A stretch of DNA of 64,000 nucleotides, taken from contig NW_024104622.1 in NCBI RefSeq assembly GCF_003945595.2, positions 310,001 through 374,000 of the forward strand. The letters run 5' to 3'. Positions 1 through 13,300 of the stretch are shown piece by piece; position 1 is the first letter of the stretch, and each line of letters begins with the position of its first letter. The translations under genes were made by a program, and so were the position numbers. The notes beneath the pieces were generated by a model. The model did not search any database, was not told where the DNA came from, and saw only the letters and a program-made list of their open reading frames with translations. This DNA is from Pipra filicauda. Taxonomy: Eukaryota > Chordata > Aves > Passeriformes > Pipridae.

Positions 1-2270
1 AGAAAGCCCCCAAAACCTTAGCAGTGACTGCCTCCACCACACAAGGTACATGGAACAGAGCAGTTGGGAATAAATGCCTTTAAAATAATCAAAGAAATAG
101 ATTAAAAATTTGATTTTTTTTATGTTTTTTTTTCACTCTTATCACATCTAACTTTGGTTAGACAGGTCTCCCAAGATGAAGGAGCACAGCACCTCTGATT
201 ATGATGCTCTTTGGTGTAACTACCACAACATAGCTGCTACCTTCAGTAATTGTTACTTGTACAGACCCACTTTCAGCACAAGTTGAGGCTTTTCCCCAGC
301 CTTGGTAAAACCAGTCCCTGGATCTGACGAGTTCACAGCCTGAGCCTGCATTTCTGCATAATTATCACATCTCAGAGAAGCACTTTGCGAAGAACAAGTT
401 GCTATTTTTGGCGAAGTCTTGGCCAAATTTCCTCTTTCTCAGGGTCTCTTGCATCAAGCTGTGCTCCTGAAAATGTCCTTTCACGTGGGGGTTCTTCTGG
501 ATACCGTATTGGTGGGACCACAGGGAATGCAGCACCCAGAGCATTCCAGATGAGGTGTGAAGGTGTGAAGAAGGCTCAGAAAGAGGGGCAATAGTCAGTT
601 CAGAGAAAAAATGGGAAAAAAAGAAAAGGAAAGGAAGAAAGGAGAAAAGGGAAAGGGGAAAGGAGAAAGGAAAGGGGAAGGAAAAGAAAGGGGGAAAAAA
701 GGAAAAGTGAAGGAAAAAGGAAAGGAAATTTAAAAGAGACATCTTTTAAACCCACCGTCTGTTGAGTTTGGACTGATGACACTTGAGCTATGCTTGGAAA
801 TCTCATATGGGAAGAGAAGCACTTCCCTGCAGGAAAACTCTCAAATGCTCTAATTGTGGTCAGCTTGGCCTCGTGGCTCCCAGCTGGCTGCAGAGCCTCA
901 CTGCTCATCCATCTGGGCATGACTTGTGTGGCTGAGTGACCACCTTGCCAGCAGGATTATGGTCTGGATGCTGTGTCTGCACGTCCCTTCCATCTCCAGG
1001 TCTCCTGCAGTCACCTGCTGTGACCTCTGCAGCTCAGGAATTAGGGTCTTGTCGGGGAGCACTAATCCCAGCTGGCTACTGATCCTGCTGATTCCTAATG
1101 GGATTTGCCCATCTGTAGCATCGAGACAGCTTAATTCCTCGTGTCACAAGGAAGAGGTATACAAACAGCCACGTGGAGCCCTGCAGAGCTCAAGAACTAG
1201 GTGTTATCAGCCAATATCCAGGCATTTCTTTAGGGAAAAGGGAGAACTGGGCTGGGGCTAGTGAACCTCCACAGGTCCTTGAGCATGGAGGGATAAGAAG
1301 GATCAGAAGATTATTAGGAAGATGTAGGGTTTTTGCTGGTTCTCATTGTACCTGCATGTCAGGGACTTCACAGTCTCCGAATGTTTTATGAGTTTTAGGC
1401 CAATAAGCAGCAGGTTGCACAATAACCAGCAGGTTTTCTTTATGCTCCTCCCTCAAATTTTGTGGGAGCTTCTGTCGGTAGGATCAAGGCCATAATTTCA
1501 CCCCCTGTGCACCTGAAATACATCCTGTGTCAGCTCCCTTAGTTCATGATGCTCTGAAGAGAAATTGGGGTGTCCCAGCCACAGAATAACTTGCTGTTCC
1601 TTTGCCACACTCATAATGAACTGTGTCTTCTCCGGGGCAACAGGTTTCTCTTAGTTCATTCATCTTTTGGACACAAAATGGAGCAGGTCTCTGGCAAGAG
1701 GGAGTATTGTGGTTTTCCAAAAGATCTGATGTTCTGAAGCTCTTTTCTATTGTTCAGAGGAACCTGCTCTATTACAGATCTTGAGGGACCTGTTTGGGGT
1801 AGGGAGAACTCAATTTTAGTTTCCCTTTCTCCTTCATCTGGGGTAAGATTTAAACTTGGGTTGCTTTGTCAGTGCAAACACAACTCCTGATCTTTGGGTT
1901 CCTTGAGTTGGGTTGTGGCTGAGTATTCCTTCTTCAGGAGACACCCTGCTATATTCCAGGCCAGCCTATGTTGTACCTAAGAATAAAATAAATAGATTTC
2001 ATGTGTCTGGGTGTACTGTGAGTGCCCACACAAGTGCTGAGCCCACAGCAGGGGAGGAGCTGATTGCAGCTGATGGCTTTGATTTCATTAACAGAGGTAA
2101 CGAGGAGGGTTCTGCTTTGGGCTCGGAAGGTCCTGAATTCAGTCTCTGCCAGAGAGCCAGGCTGGGACAGATGGTGCTGGAATAACTCTGGGAAGAAAGA
2201 GGAATATTGAGTGGGAGAAGAGCTGCACATGTGCTTAAATGACCAATTTCCTCTTGTTTCATTTCCACAG
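1..2270 (+). other. ADGRB1: ADGRB1 intron (3' portion) upstream of the TM4 exon
   Basis: I found no exon here. The residues expected just before TM4 (TM3 and ICL2 of BAI1) are not encoded in any frame, so the preceding exon is outside the window. The stretch holds a purine-only tract near 604-729. It ends in the pyrimidine-rich acceptor ctcttgtttcatttccacag. Confidence 0.8.
604..729. repeat. Purine-rich (GGAAA)-like low-complexity tract
   Basis: About 125 bases are almost purely A and G, made of irregular GGAAA, GGGAAA and GAAAA units. The complementary strand reads as F/P/S/L-rich low-complexity ORFs that are not genes. Confidence 0.85.
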
Positions 2271-2340
2271 GGCTCCCTGCCTTGGTGGTTGCCATTTCCG
2301 TGGGATTTACTAAAGCCAAGGGATATGGAACTGTCAACTA
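2271..2340 (+). CDS. ADGRB1: ADGRB1 exon: TM4 and start of ECL2
   Basis: This 70-bp exon reads (G)[22 protein letters not shown] plus two bases of a Tyr codon. It starts at phase 2, completing a Gly codon from the unseen upstream exon. The acceptor is ttccacag and the donor gtgagtaaag. [12 protein letters not shown] is the hydrophobic second half of TM4; [11 protein letters not shown] begins extracellular loop 2. The segment is nearly identical to my recollection of human BAI1, where the loop has STM in place of GTV. It joins in phase to the exon at 10263. Confidence 0.96.
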
Positions 2341-4872
2341 GTGAGTAAAGCTCTTCCTGTTTTTTCCTTGTTTTATCCTCTGTCGTTTTTGTCCAAACCC
2401 AGTCCCTGACCCACAGGAACCAGGGTAGGAGCTAAATTCTCATGTGCTCATGTAAATTCCCCATGGCAAAGGGAAATAGGGATAATGGGAGAGGAAGGAA
2501 CATTCCTGCATCCCTGTCTCCCCAGCCAATCATCTGGCCAAGCTGGATCATGTATTCCTTTAAAAACAAGCTCATAGGGACCAGTTAGATTTAACTGCTG
2601 TATATTTGACATCCCTTTGATCTAAACACCTCTTACTTTGAGACTTTTTTTTAATGTATTTTTAAGGGGGAAAATGTGGAATACTTAAAGTTTAGGATGT
2701 TTAAAAATTTAAAAAAATAGCTTTTGTGTTTATCTGTTTAATAGTTTCCTTGATTGGTCCCACATTTTCAAAACAGCTCAGTTCAGTTTTAGGCAGCAGA
2801 ATGAGCCTGACCCTCTCAATCCAAGGTTCTGACAGCAATCTGAGTTTGCCTGTTTGACAAATTCTACAGGATTTGCCTTTAGGAAACTTTTATGTTCATG
2901 TAATAGAAGGAGAAAAGCAGGGTAGAAATAATGGAATAAGACTGTGCAGAGGCAAAAAATATATTAAGGCAGGGCTGGGATCACTCAGAGCTGAGCATTA
3001 GTACAACTTTAACTAAAAAAAAGGAAGAAAAAGCAAGTGTTATTTTTTCACTTTGTTGTGAAAAAGCTTAAAAGTGTTGTTCAGAGTGACAGTTAAAGGA
3101 TAATATTTTATGTACAATAAGTCAGACTTCCCTACTGCAGCCAACTTTTATCCAGAGCCTTCCTGGCCAGTGCATCCCACGTGGGCAATGTTTGAGGCAG
3201 GAGTTGTTGATGTGGAGGGCAGCAGAAGAGGCCTCAATAGGCCCACAGAGAAAATGTCATGTGGAACCTCCCACTCTCCCTCAATTCCCACCACGTTCCT
3301 CACACCCACGACCAAATGGTCCCGGGTTTGCACATTAATTGCAGGGGAGTATTAAAGGAGCATTTTCCATTTAGTTTGCAGCCTAAATTACTGCACTTTA
3401 AATTACTGCCCAACACAGAGGGCTCAGGAACATGGAGTTCTCCAGTGCAAATCCATACACACAATTCCTGAAGCTTGTGCTGGCATTGGGATGCACTGGA
3501 TGCACCTCTCCTGACTTACCTGTCCCAGCTCAGGTGTCCTGGTGGAGAGGGATCCACTGTTTTTGTGACTCAAAGAACAACACACAGCCTGGCTTTTGGA
3601 AGCATCGCTGAGATCCCAGATTCCCTTTAGCTTTCCTGTGGCTCTGCTGTTTCTGGCACATCCATGAGAACGACTCACAGTGAACAAGCATCAGGAGTTC
3701 TGGGAGAGAGGTCCTGAGTATTTGCTGAGCCCTGAATTTATACCTCCCAGAGGGAGAGCAGATCCTCTTAAATTCTATGTAGAAAGAAAGGATATGACAC
3801 AGAGAAATCTTTCTGGGAAATCCTATTCAGTTCTTCAAATATTTTTGTGTATTTTGCTGAATGGAAACGTTAAGGACGTTCCTGTCATCTTCACTAGATG
3901 AAGGTTTTTTGACTTATTTACTCTCAGAAAGGACTTGTGAGGCAAAAATAAGTTTTCCTGGGGGCAGCTCTTTCCAGCCTTGGTATCCTAAACCTGTTAA
4001 TTTGAAAGTTTTATTCACCCAAAGCAACCTCTGCAGTCTATGCAGAGTAAGGAACTGGATTTAGTCACGTTCCCTACAGGAAGAGGAAAAGTCTTACACT
4101 CTCCTACCCCCAAAATGTATTTATAGACCGATGGGAATTAGTGCAAAAAGCTTTGTGGCTCTTTCCCCATCAATGTTTAAGAGCCACCACAGAGTTTTGT
4201 GGTCAGTGCTGACCACACAAAAGTGCCTGGCCAGGGAGGGGAGGAATGTGCAGGGAAGCACATCCTGTTTCCCTGCCCCAAACCACTGTGTGCCAACATC
4301 TCCCCAGAGCAATTCCCTCCAGACTGCAGCAAAGAGGGTGACAAAACCTGCTGGATTCCTGCCTTACTCTGGGACTGGGACAACAGTGAGGTGGCCAACA
4401 GCTGACTTTCCAGCTTTCCCAGGTTGCTTAACCACACCAGCTCTCCTCCTTTTGCTGCTAATCCTCTGACTCCTTTCAGCCCTAAAGTCTCTGTTGCTCC
4501 TTGCATCCAAGGGCTGGATACCTGGGGGATGGCAGAGGATTCCGTGCCCCCAGCAGGAGCTGCAGCCCGAGTGACACCATTTCCCAGCTCTGCCTGTCAC
4601 CAAAATAGCAGAGGGGCTTCACACCCCAAAAAGTCCAGTTTGGTCTTCCATGATCAGCTGGACTTCCATGGTCCTTGTGGGTCCCTTCCAGCTGAGGATA
4701 CTCTGAGATTCTCTGGTCTTCCTTTTGTCTCCTTCCACTCTGCAGCCCAGTATGTGGGGAAGCTGATGAGTCCCACCAAAGGACCGAGAACAACAGCTCC
4801 TCTCAAGCACAAAGAGCCCATCAGACATTCCTAACGCTGCCATCTTGCTGTAATTCCATACTTGGGTACCTG

Positions 4873-5204
4873 CCAGGTCCTAAAAGGGCTACAGGAAGCC
4901 TGGAGAGGAACTTTTTACAAGGACACGTAGTGACAGGACAAGGGGGAATGGCTTCAAGGTGAAGGAGGGTAGATTTAGACTGGATATTAGGAAGAAATTC
5001 CTGCCTGTGAGGGTGGGGAGGCCCTGGCACAGGTTGCCCAGAGAAGCTGTGGCTACCCCATCCCTGGAAGTGTCCAAGGCCAGGTTGGATGGAACTTGGA
5101 GCAACTTGATCTAGTGGAAGATGTCCCTGCCCATGGCAGCGGGGTTAGAACTCAATGATTTTTAAAGTCCCTTCCAACCCAAACCATTCTATGATTTTAT
5201 GATT
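4873..5204 (+). mobile_element. CR1 LINE 3' fragment, sense
   Basis: The segment matches the CR1 3' end in its own sense orientation. It begins near the ctacaggaagcctggagagg region, has GACAGGACAAGGGGGAATGG, then the block coding the end of CR1 ORF2. It ends with CCCTTCCAACCCAAACC and ATTCTATGATTTTATGAT terminal repeats. It is 5'-truncated and non-functional. Confidence 0.93.
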
Positions 5205-8200
5205 TCTCCTTGTCCTATGCTGAAGGCACATGAACAGAACACAGACTTGGACCAAAGCTTGTCCCAGGATGTTTGTTGGTTTGTGGCCACTGCAGAGATG
5301 ACTGAGGTGGTTGCAAAGCTCAGAGCTGGAGGTCAGGAGCAGTTTTAGTTTTGTCTCTAGTTTGTTTAGGGCACACACGGGGCACTGCAAATGGGCACTG
5401 CAGGCTTTCAAGGCACAATATTTCCATCTTGCAGAGGGAAGGAAAGGCATTAACCACAACACATCCCTCCCTGTGAAGCAGGGGACAAGAGCTGACAAGA
5501 TAAACCACAAGGGACTTCACAGTGTCTTTCAAAACATCTTCCAACCCTACAATTTTTGGGTCCTAAGAGCAGTGCATTAGCACTGTGGAGGTGGGAATTA
5601 AGTCAAAGCAGGGCTCTGATATTTAGTTGAGCACAGAATTTAACACTCCACAGCAATTATTTTCTCTTCCCACTCAGTGGTAAAAAAACAAACCCTGACA
5701 TCCATCTCTGGGCCATGGTCATGAGAGTATTTTGGGAACAACTGCAGGTGTTGAAGGCATTGCAGAACTGATCCTGGTGTTTCAGACTCCCAGGGCAAAG
5801 CTGGTGGAAGGGACAGTGTGTGAAATGTGTGACATGTCCTCAGGCTGACACTGTCAGGTTTATCTTCAGGATAAACCAAGGTGTCCAACCCCAGGTTAAG
5901 AGAGGAGCCTCCAGCAGGGAGGCAAAGCAAGATTTCGCCCAGTTTTGTCCTGTCTTTTCGTTGTACATGGGCTGAAGCTGTTCTGTAACAAGCCAAACAC
6001 AGCTGAGCAGCAGGGTGGAGGTCTGGCCATCGAAGGACTGGCCACATCTCCAAGAGATGCAGAGAGATCAGAGCCAGTCCTGAGCGTGGGGAGGTTGCAG
6101 ATGATATTTAATATTTACCCTTCACCCAGCCAGACTGGTCCACCAAGTGGTAAGTTGGGAAGGGAGAGAGAGAGGTTCAAATTAAAAATTGAATATATCT
6201 GCAGGATGTGGAGTGTGTGTCTCGTTCTCTGCGTGGTGATTCCCAGCAGCAATTCACTCAGCCTTTATTGCTCAGGACACTTCTGGAGTGCTGTGAACTC
6301 TCCATCTGTGATGAGGGGAGGAAGACACAAGGGGGCTTTTACTTTTTATTATCTGAACAGCGTTTGAAAGGGCATTTTGGAGTTGTTTGGAGAGCTGCTG
6401 GGGCAGGGGAGAGGCTGCATTTCTAGTCTCAAATGAAAGTCTGAGAGGTAATGGAGGTCTAAAGGACTTGCCACTGATCACCTCCTTGTATTAGGCTGAA
6501 TGCCTGAATAGTAACTCTCCTTTTAGCTGCTACTCCAGGGACTAACTCTGGACCTTTAAAGCTTGACAAACAGCCTGCTAGAGCTGGAACTGAGTAATTG
6601 AGGTTGTGGGAACTCACATCCTTCCCCCCAAGAGAGCCCACGAAAAGTTTTCTGAGAGCATTTCCAGGACACAGCAAATTTCCAGAGGTCCTTGTGTGTC
6701 ATTGCAGCAGGACTTGTGTCACCCACAGGCATCTCAGCCTTTTCTGTGTTAATCTCTGAATTAACACTGGTGGGCCAGCCCTGATTCCCAGCTCTAATCT
6801 CAGTTATGCAAATATGTTGGAGCTGCTGAATTTGACACACAATTCAAGGTGAGACCTGTTGCTGACAGAGTTGTTTGGTGTGAAAAAGGTCTCAGTGGAA
6901 GTCAGCTCTTCACAGGACCAAGACAAAAGCCACCCACCTCACAGTCTGTACCATGGCAGTCACAAAAGGATCAGATGTTTTGCAAAGAGGTGTTTTGTGT
7001 TGAACACAAGAGCTGCTGTCAGTCAGGGAAACACTGCTTAGCAATCATAGTCTGGAGCTGCTGAGTGTTGTTAAAATATCCACTTAGTCCCATCCAGGGG
7101 TAATTTTATTTATAAGATGAATGAAGAAATCCCTTGGAAAATACTCTTAGTGAAATGCAACTATTTCTTGTAGGCTAAAAGCATCTCCACTGCCCTGATG
7201 TGTTGCTGGGATTTGCTGTCCATGCCCCTTCTCAGATATCCCTTCACCCTTTCCTTTCTCTTGGTGTTATCCAGCACCTCTGGCAGCCTTGGAAACGCTT
7301 GGATTAAGCACTGTGGGATGGAGGTCGGGCAGTCAGAAGGGATAAGGACCAGGGGGAAGTCACCTTCCCAAATCCTGGTGCTCAGGGGAGAACAGGAGCT
7401 GCCAGGGACCCCACAGGAATGAGAGCCCTCCTCGCACAGAGTCCTCATCACTAATTCCAGTGCAGGATGTCACCTCCTTTCTTCATCTAAACCATCAGTT
7501 GGAAGAGACCCTGAAAAAAACCCCATCTCAAAATTAGGATGAGGCATTGGAGGAAAAAGTCTGGGATTTAGGAGCCCTCTTCTTGTATTTAGGGAGAATT
7601 CCAGTTATTGCAGCCCTCCAAAGCTTCATTTTTATTCCCTTTCTCCTCTGCTGATTATTCATTTTATTATTACAGCAGCTCAGACAGTTTGTGACAGAGC
7701 AAGTTGCTATCAGGAAGAAATCAGAACTGATTAAATTAACACATTACAGGTTTAATTTAGACATAAACAAGCCGCAGAGCTCGGTGAAAACTAGAATGTC
7801 CTGCTTTCAGCTCTCAATTTGAAATACTTTTTTCTTTTTTAGTGCCTTTTCACAAATTTTCTCTGTTTTAGGGTGAAAAAAAACTTTTTTTTTTTGCAAA
7901 TCAGAATTTATGCAAAAAACCATATGAGTCTGATCAACAAAATTGAAATGTTTCCAGCAAGGCTTTTTTTCCCTGGGAGCATCAGTTTGCTTCTGATGCA
8001 GAATGAAACCATCTTGCTGAGAGCAGGGGCATGTCACTGAATTACTGCAGGGTGAGCTGGGTTAAGAGCTTGGAGAAAGTCTTCTCTCCATTGTGGTTTC
8101 CTGCTCTTCTCCTGTGGTAAATCCATGGTGCTTTCCTGCTGAAACAGGATTACTTTGTCACACATTTTCTCCAGGGTTCTGCCTTGTCAGAGCGTGCAAA

Positions 8201-8340
8201 CTTTCCATGGGGTTGCTGACACAGTGTAAATTCCCATCCTCCCTCGCCCTGAAGTACCAAGTTTATGTGGCCATGCCCTGAATTGCTGCATCCCCCACAA
8301 AAATGGGAATTTCAGCCCCCGTGCTGCTGTAACTGTGGCT

Positions 8341-8545
8341 GTTGCAGAGTCACAGACTTGTTGAGGTGGGTTCTCTGGAGTCTTTAGGGCCAACCAGCTG
8401 CTCAGGAAGGGTCACCTGGAATTGGCTGCCCCAGGAACCTGCCCAGATGGCTTTTGAATGTCTCCAAGGATGGAGACTTCACGATTCCTCTGGTCATGCT
8501 TTGGCAGTGCTCTGTCACCCTCACAGTGAAAAAGTGTTTCTTTCC
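8341..8545 (-). mobile_element. CR1 LINE fragment, antisense, diverged
   Basis: The antisense CR1 signature includes TCTCCAAGGATGGAGACTTC, then tgctctgtcaccctcacagtg and a fttctttcc-like decay region. It lies just upstream of a second antisense copy at 8581 and belongs to a different, more diverged subfamily. Confidence 0.7.
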
Positions 8546-8580
8546 TGACTTTACAGTCAAACCTTAAAAACAAAGGACCA

Positions 8581-8870
8581 AGGAATGGCTTGGGTTGGAA
8601 GGGACTCTAAAGATATCCAGGTCTACCCCCCTGCCATGGGCAGGGACACCTTCCACTAGCCCAGGTTGCTCCAAGCCCCATCCAACCTGGCTTTGGACAC
8701 TTCCAGGGATGGGGAAGACACAGCTTCTCTGGGCATCCTGTGCCAGGGCCTCCCCACCCTCCCAGTGAAGAATTTCTTCCTGATATACAGTCTAAATCCA
8801 CTCTCCTTCGGTTTGAAGCCATTCCCTCTTGTCCTAATCCCTGTTGGCTGCCCAGACACTCTGTGATGCT
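8581..8870 (-). mobile_element. CR1 LINE 3' fragment, antisense
   Basis: Starts with gaatggcttgggttggaagg, the complement of a CR1 3' end, and continues through gccatgggcagggacacctt, ccatccaacctgg and the ORF2-tail complement to gccattccctcttgtcc. It is 5'-truncated. Confidence 0.92.
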
Positions 8871-9239
8871 CAGCTTTAGGCATGAGAGTGAGGTGAGATT
8901 TCTCCTGCTGTTCTTTCACACCAAGTTTGTCATTTTGGGGATGTTGAGGCACAGTGAGACCTGTGTGTGATTGAAGGTCTCTTTGGGGACACCAGGAGCA
9001 TGTTCATACCGGTTTCCTCAGAGATGGGATTTATTCTGCACCCCAGTTAGTGATGAGGGCTTTAAACTAAAGTTGTTGGAGGAGGGGAACCTCAATCCAT
9101 CCCACTCCTGCCAGTGCCAGCAGTACTTGCCCAGAACATGGAGGGGCATTGCAGGTCATCAGGAGAACCCCTGTTGAGCAGCACAAAGGAGTTCCAGTAA
9201 TTGACTTAATCAGGGACCCATCTTGAATTCCTCTTCATG

Positions 9240-9412
9240 GCTGCCCAGAGAATCTGAGGCTGCCCCATCCCTGGAAGTGTCCAAGGCCAGGTTGGATGGG
9301 GCTTGGAGCAACCTGGGATAGTGTGGAAGGTGTCCCTGCCCATGGCAGGGGGGTGGAACGAGATGATCTTTAAGGTTCCTTCCAACCCAAAGCATTCCAT
9401 GATTCTATGATC
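9240..9412 (+). mobile_element. CR1 LINE 3' fragment, sense
   Basis: The fragment is short: CTGCCCAGAGAATCTGAGG, ccatccctggaagtgtccaa, then gatgatctttaaggttcctt and the terminal CATGATTCTATGAT. It forms an inverted pair with the antisense copy about 370 bp upstream. Confidence 0.92.
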
Positions 9413-10262
9413 TCCCCAGTGATGTCTCCACATGTGACAGGTTCATTTGGATGAGGAAGTTCTGGTGCAGACAGCCAATGAAGTTCAGGATGTGATTCAC
9501 CTGATTAGGTAAAGGTGCCTCACAGAATCATCCTGGACTCCTTTGGTTGGATCTCTGCTGACTAGAAACGTCACCAAGGGTGCCTGGCTCTGTGCTAGGC
9601 TGTTTAGGAGCCTGAATTCCACACATGGTCACTGAAGAAAGAGGAAGTCCTCATCAGGTTATGTGGTTATTTCCAGAGGAGGCACCACACCCCTCCCATT
9701 GAACTCATTCCATAGTGGAATTCCACAGGAGATTTCACTTCAGGAGTGCTGTGAATTCCCACCTTGCTGCTGTGTTGTAGGATTTCCCCAAGGAAGCTCA
9801 AAGGGAGATTCCAGAGGAAGAAATGTCCTGCACTCCTGGACCTGAGCTCCCAGCAGAAATAGTGGTTAGCAAAGGAGCAAGGGACAGTTCCCACTCTTTC
9901 TACTCCTTCGCCTGAGTGAGCAGGACAAGAGCATCATCTTGCCAGCAAAATGATGCAGCTGCTCCCAGGACCTGACCTGAAACAGAGCACCATCCTTAAT
10001 TTTTCATGCATTCCCCTGTCAAATGCCATCTGCAGGCAGGTCCTCGGGGAAATGAGCGTTTGTGCAAGTTCGGGAGAAATGGGAAGCAAAACTTGCTCTT
10101 TGCAAAGTCTGAGGGTTTTTTTGGTTTTGTTTTTTTTTTTTTTTTTTTACCATGGGGGATCACCTCCCAGGATGAACTCTGCCGGCAAAGGGAAGAAGCA
10201 AACATGTGCCTGTCAGGGTTGTTTCCCCCGGGGTAATTTCCTTTTCTCTCTTCATTTTCCAG

Positions 10263-10329
10263 CTGCTGGCTGTCGTTGGAGGGAGGGCTCCTCTATGCCT
10301 TCGTGGGACCGGCGGCTGCTGTCGTTTTG
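10263..10329 (+). CDS. ADGRB1: ADGRB1 exon: ECL2 cysteine and first half of TM5
   Basis: This 67-bp exon completes Tyr and reads [20 protein letters not shown] plus VL. The Cys-Trp pair is the conserved ECL2 cysteine that in GPCRs of this class forms a disulfide with the top of TM3 (family knowledge; TM3 is not in the window). [13 protein letters not shown] is the first half of TM5. The acceptor is cattttccag. The donor gtatttaag departs from consensus at +3 to +6, but the joint with the next exon ([12 protein letters not shown]) matches BAI1 exactly. Confidence 0.96.
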
Positions 10330-13300
10330 GTATTTAAGCTTGGCTGAAAGCTTTTTTTATTTTCCTCTTTGTCTTATGCCACTCTCCTTGTTCTTTCAAC
10401 CCAAGAATGCCCCCTCTTTATTTCCACTCGCAGGAATAAGGAGCAAAGTGTTAGAAGCCAACAGTTTGGGATGGGTTTGATTCTGGGATATAATGTGCCT
10501 CAAGCTCTCAGCCTTCCACCTCTGTCCTCACTGGTGTCCCCTAACACCTGATTAATGCTTTTCCTTGTTTTTGCCCTGTCTGGATGGAAGTGCAGGATGA
10601 TGGTGGAAAACTCTGACACGAACTCCTTCAGAAACTGCTGTCCCTGGTTGCTCCCAGACCAGGCTGTGCCCTCCCAGCCAGCATTTATTCCTGGTCTGTC
10701 CCAGCTGGCCAGTATGTGAGAGCAGCTTCCTTGTTTGCAGGTGAATTGGAGATGTTCAAATCAGTGCTGGGGGGGTTCTTAGTTATCCTAAAAGTGCCAT
10801 GTTTGCTTTTAATTCAGAAGGAATGGCAAGCTTAAAGTAAACATTCCTAAATTCTGTCCCACCAGCTCCTGCATGGTGGGAGTGTGTCCTATTGTCCCTT
10901 CACCCTTGGCTCCAACACAGCACCAACACCAGCCTTGGCCAGTTCTTTGAGTTTAAGGTGCCACTCAAGAGCTGACATTCCTTTCCTCAAGCTTCCCTGC
11001 TGTCGAAGCCTCTCTGACCATGAGAAATCTTGACTGTCAGGGTTGCAAGACTCTTGAGAATTGCTGGTCCTCCAGGAAATCCCTCCTGCAGCAATTTCAG
11101 ATGGGTTTAAATCCCCATTTGAGCCCCCCCCACATTAAGTGACAGCCTGGTTTCTCTCCAGCCCGGTGTTTTATGCAGTGGAGGAGCTGTGTGTCCTCTG
11201 AGGCTCAAGTGTCCCACAGGAATGGGGTTGTTGACACTCATAGTTCCTTTTTTTGGGTCAGGCTTTGGTTTCCTGCAGTGCCTGGGGGGGTTAAATGCCC
11301 TGAAGCAGGAGCTTACAGGAGAATAACTCCACAAAAGCTCCTGCTGCCTCTGTTCTCACTGCTGTCATTGCACATCAAACCACCTTGGTGCCATCCTTTG
11401 ATCAGCATGACAAAGAGGTGAGCCAGTAGCTGCCCCTCCTCTGTAATAAATCAAAACTAGTTTCAGTTAAGGTCTTTCTTTAGTGTAGGATTGTGACACA
11501 GTGATTAGGAGGGAGGAAGCTTTGGTAGTGCCCAGAGAAGAGGGAGTCACTCAGCTGCCTCAAGGCATCTTGCTTTTGTTGTGCCAACAACAAGGGAAGT
11601 AATCCTTCATTTTTCCTTTGCATTTTTAAAGTGTGATTAAAACCCAGGAGCCTCCTTTCCTTTGGCACTTCAGTTTTCAATCACCATAAAGCAGGAAATG
11701 GAGATGTCCTTAAAGAGGGGTCAACACATGCAAAGGGTGGCTCATGCAGCTGATATTAGGAAGTGGTGAATCATCTCTGGGGGTGTCTGTCCCTGAGCAG
11801 CACCATGACAGAGCCTACACACCCAGTTTAGACCTCCTGGCTCACTGCTGGCTCAAGTGATGAATGAACACTGCCCAAGTGGGGTAGATACCCAGGAGCC
11901 AGGGGAAGGAGACAAAGAAGCATTTAAAGCCTTTTTATAAATGGGAACCTGCAAAGAGATGAGCTCAACTGGCCACTCAAATTCACACTGTGACCTTTGG
12001 CAGGGCCAGAAGTGGAACACACAGTCCACGAGGCTGGACGGCTGTGTGTGTGTTCTCCTTGTGCTGTGCCTTGAGTTCAGGTTGGCCATGCCAGTGACAG
12101 AAGGACATCCCAGAAGGACCAGGGACAGGATGACCAGGGCAGTGAGTACACCTGGCTCAACAGAAGGGCAGTCAGGCTCCTGCAGGGCTGTACAGGGGAT
12201 GGGCAGCTCCGCTGCTCTCAGGACAGGTTTGCTCCAGAGAAAATACAGCTGCTCGTGTGACGCCTTGCACAGATCAGGGTGGGATTTGACTCTGAGCCTG
12301 AGCTTTTTCTCACCCAAAATTCAATATATAGATGCCCAAGTGAGTTTGCACAGAGCTGACTTGGCTTGGAGAGACAGCTGGGACAGCCTCAGCCCTGGCC
12401 AAGCTACTTTTGTTCTCACTCCTCCCAAGCCATTCAAGCATCTCTGCACTCAGTTCTCCCACCAGCAGGATTTCTCTATTACCTGTGGTAATACACAGCA
12501 ACCTTCTTCCTCCACACACTCCCTTATTATTCTCCACACTGGAAAAAGGCTTTTGGTTTGGAGAATACCTTTACTTCAAATTAATACTCTTAAGATGGTT
12601 GACCTGCAGCTTCAGCAGCGTTCACAACTTGCAGTCAATCCACTGGCACTGAATGGCTTCAGAGTTCTGACCTTTATTCTTAAAAATCCCAACAACCCGA
12701 CAGGCAGAGCTGTTGGAAGCAGTTTTGCTCACCCAGCCTGGGGATGATTTGGGGCAGGTTGAAGGCAGGGAGAGGCTCATGGTGACAGGACAGAGTCAGC
12801 AGTGGCCAGGTCGTGGTTGTCTCAAGGAATCTCAGACTTAAGTCTTTGCTTCTGGATATTATCTTAGAGATAAAGAAGTAAAACTGCTTTGCATGTCATT
12901 AAGAGTGAAGAAGAATTAAGTGTTTAGAAGAATTATCCCTAACTTAGGAAAACTGGAGCCAGGATCAGAGCAGGGTGTTGATCACAATGATCAGTGTGCT
13001 AAATGTGTGTGGCTAAAACAGCAATGTGGCTAAAAATAGCTTTTAATTATTAAAACCATCGCAGAGCTGCTCTTTGTCACCTCCCCTGTTCCAGAAGGAT
13101 GAGGATACACATCTCTCCTAGGGGAGAGATCCAGCCACACTTCAACCCCATCTTTTCCCCCTTAAGGAAAAGTCTCTCTTGCACTCCCCAGCCTCCAGCA
13201 CAGGGAAGAAGGATCAGTGAATTCCAAGTGCTCCCTCTGTCTCCAAGCACATAACTGGGGTTTGATTTCCTGCTGATCCTTGGCTGCACTGCTGTGTCTG

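Larger units (their letters stand above)
2341..10262 (+). other. ADGRB1: ADGRB1 intron, 7.9 kb
   Basis: No supported exon was found. The intron holds one sense CR1 fragment (about 4873-5204), two antisense CR1 fragments (about 8341-8545 and 8581-8870) and a short sense CR1 tail (9240-9412). A 19-T homopolymer lies about 115 bp before the next exon (10130-10148). The rest is unique sequence with no recognisable feature. Confidence 0.8.

Noticed and set aside
604..920. Open frames on the complement rich in F, P, S and L
   Set aside because: They come from the purine-rich tract; no domain, splice context or conserved residue pattern.
7490..7545. Possible antisense CR1 tail (aaccatcagttggaagagac)
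   Set aside because: Too short and diverged to distinguish from chance; no octamer or second diagnostic block.
9950..10480. 176-codon open frame overlapping the TM5 exon
   Set aside because: It reads the exon in a different frame and crosses a poly(T) run and the splice sites; the BAI1 frame is clearly the real one.
11941..12747. 268-codon open frame in an intron
   Set aside because: No recognisable domain or low-complexity explanation, no conserved motif, and it lies wholly within an ADGRB1 intron with no exon-like boundaries matching the phase.
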